Shown here piece after piece: positions 63,342-64,000 of a stretch of DNA of 64,000 bases (its first letter is position 1; each line of letters opens with the position of its first letter). Made by a program: the position numbers and the translations under genes. The stretch comes from Thermus parvatiensis (GTDB taxonomy: Bacteria > Deinococcota > Deinococci > Deinococcales > Thermaceae), in contig NZ_CP014141.1 of NCBI RefSeq assembly GCF_001535545.1, positions 1,630,001 through 1,694,000 of the forward strand, in the 5' to 3' direction. Under the pieces are notes generated by a model. The model saw only the letters and a program-made list of their open reading frames with translations, searched no databases and was not told the origin of the DNA.

Positions 63342-64000
63342 TTAGGCACTTTCCGCCCGGGCGCGGCCGTAGCCCAAGGAGGTCTTGGCCCCCACGCCGC
63401 TATAGAAGGCGAAGCGGCCCAGGGCGGAAAGCCAAAGGGCCTCCTCCTCCGTGGCCCGGGGCAGGTGGTAGACCACCCGCCCCACGAAGCCCGCGGTGTC
63501 CACCTCCGTGCGGGCGGGGAGGGTCCGCCCCTCCAGGCTCCGCACCGTGGTCCTCTCCAAAAGGGCCTCCCTCACCCCTTCCGGGGCCTTCAGGGGGCCA
63601 AAGGCCTCGAGGCGCCGGAGGAGGCTCTCCAGCACCAACCTCGGCTCGGGGACCGGGTAGTGGACCCCTTTTCTGCGGAAGAAGGTGGGGCTGGCGAAGC
63701 GCAGGGCGAGGTCCCGGGAAGGAGGCCCCTGAAAGAGGCGGGGATAGGTGGAAACCCCCGCCCAGGGGTGCCCCTCCTGGAGCACGGCCCGCACCCGGAA
63801 AGGGGGCCCAAGCCGCACCTCCTCCCCCTCTAGGGCGTAGAGGCGGGGGGCGAGGCGGGCGTAGAGCTCCTCCCGGAGGAGGCTCACCCGGGCCCAAGCC
63901 GCCCCCTCCCGCCCCCCGAAGCCCAGGGCGAAGGGGTTTTCCCCCTGGTCGTGCACCTCCGGGGCCACCTCCCGAAGGAGGCCGTAGAAGAAGCCCCTGA
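63342..64000 (-). CDS. cas6: CRISPR-associated endoribonuclease Cas6, 5' end beyond the window
   Basis: 219 residues are visible; the frame continues past the right edge through FFYGLLREVAPEVHDQ. The RAMP-type protein processes CRISPR precursor RNA. The C-terminal part is the diagnostic Cas6 region: VDTAGFVGRVVYHLPRATEEEALWLSALGRFAFYSGVGAKTSLGYGRAR, with the glycine-rich loop GVGAKTSLGYG. The catalytic His would lie in the N-terminal part and is not certain here. No other cas gene or repeat array follows on the left, so it stands at the edge of, or apart from, a CRISPR locus. Confidence 0.88.
   Translation of the reverse strand, partial: RGFFYGLLREVAPEVHDQGENPFALGFGGREGAAWARVSLLREELYARLAPRLYALEGEEVRLGPPFRVRAVLQEGHPWAGVSTYPRLFQGPPSRDLALRFASPTFFRRKGVHYPVPEPRLVLESLLRRLEAFGPLKAPEGVREALLERTTVRSLEGRTLPARTEVDTAGFVGRVVYHLPRATEEEALWLSALGRFAFYSGVGAKTSLGYGRARAESA

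Overview
The window is a G+C-rich bacterial chromosome segment that reads as Thermus, most likely Thermus thermophilus or a very close relative. The reasons are the Leu/Ala/Arg/Glu-rich proteins, very tight gene packing, many GTG/TTG starts, promoters only 5-7 nt upstream of start codons, and an aspartate aminotransferase that matches the T. thermophilus enzyme almost residue for residue as I remember it. The outer parts (1-14060 and 29780-64000) are ordinary core genome. The middle (14061-29705) is an accessory island with insertion sequences, duplications and a marked drop in G+C in some genes.

Left core: a Cse60-like small protein, ispH, dusA, glycogen synthesis genes (glgA, glgC) with a SagB-like nitroreductase and an orphan response regulator between them, a LonC-type protease, a penicillin-acylase family protein, an AbrB-type membrane protein, a CDGSH Fe-S protein and an aldo/keto reductase.

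Island: a 5'-truncated MFS gene is split by an IS5-family element. Next comes a regulator with a winged-helix plus BTAD (SARP-like) C-terminus. It is followed by a radical SAM gene with a PqqD-like N-terminal domain, split near its 5' end by an IS1634-family element. Downstream lie MFS exporter 1, beta-propeller protein 1, MFS 2, a VapBC pair, beta-propeller 2, MFS 3, a remnant of the same IS5-type element and an ABC exporter. Three copies of one operator-like cassette (GGTTACG heptamers one helical turn apart around a GTGGAA-N4-TTCCAC palindrome) sit at about 17.9, 25.5 and 27.5 kb. The first two lie just upstream of the radical SAM and propeller-2 starts. Two of the cassettes also carry, on the minus strand, a small secreted-peptide-like ORF with a Cys-Trp-Asp-Pro-Asn-Cys motif. 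This looks like a peptide- or metabolite-modification and export system I do not recognise, and it is the best candidate here for something undescribed.

Right core: glycolate oxidase subunits (glcD and, far away, glcE), rpmB, lspA, aspC, an MntA-HepT toxin-antitoxin pair, a lipid kinase, a catalytically dead histidine-phosphatase homologue, a tandem GNAT protein, a histone-deacetylase-like hydrolase, trmL, the amtB-glnK nitrogen module, hrcA, a moaD-moaE fusion, alr, priA, an asparaginase, a tungstate/molybdate-type ABC transporter, a VanW protein, topA, an AdoCbl-dependent ribonucleotide reductase with a 438-residue intein, trpF, a SuhB-like phosphatase, and the 3' part of cas6 running off the right edge.

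An important caveat: at least 22 genes across the window (plus two more spots in the IS5 transposase) are broken by the loss of exactly one base in a G or C run, and adding that base restores a full family member each time. The uniform direction points to homopolymer under-calling in the sequence, not to decay. I annotate those genes as single loci spanning the break.
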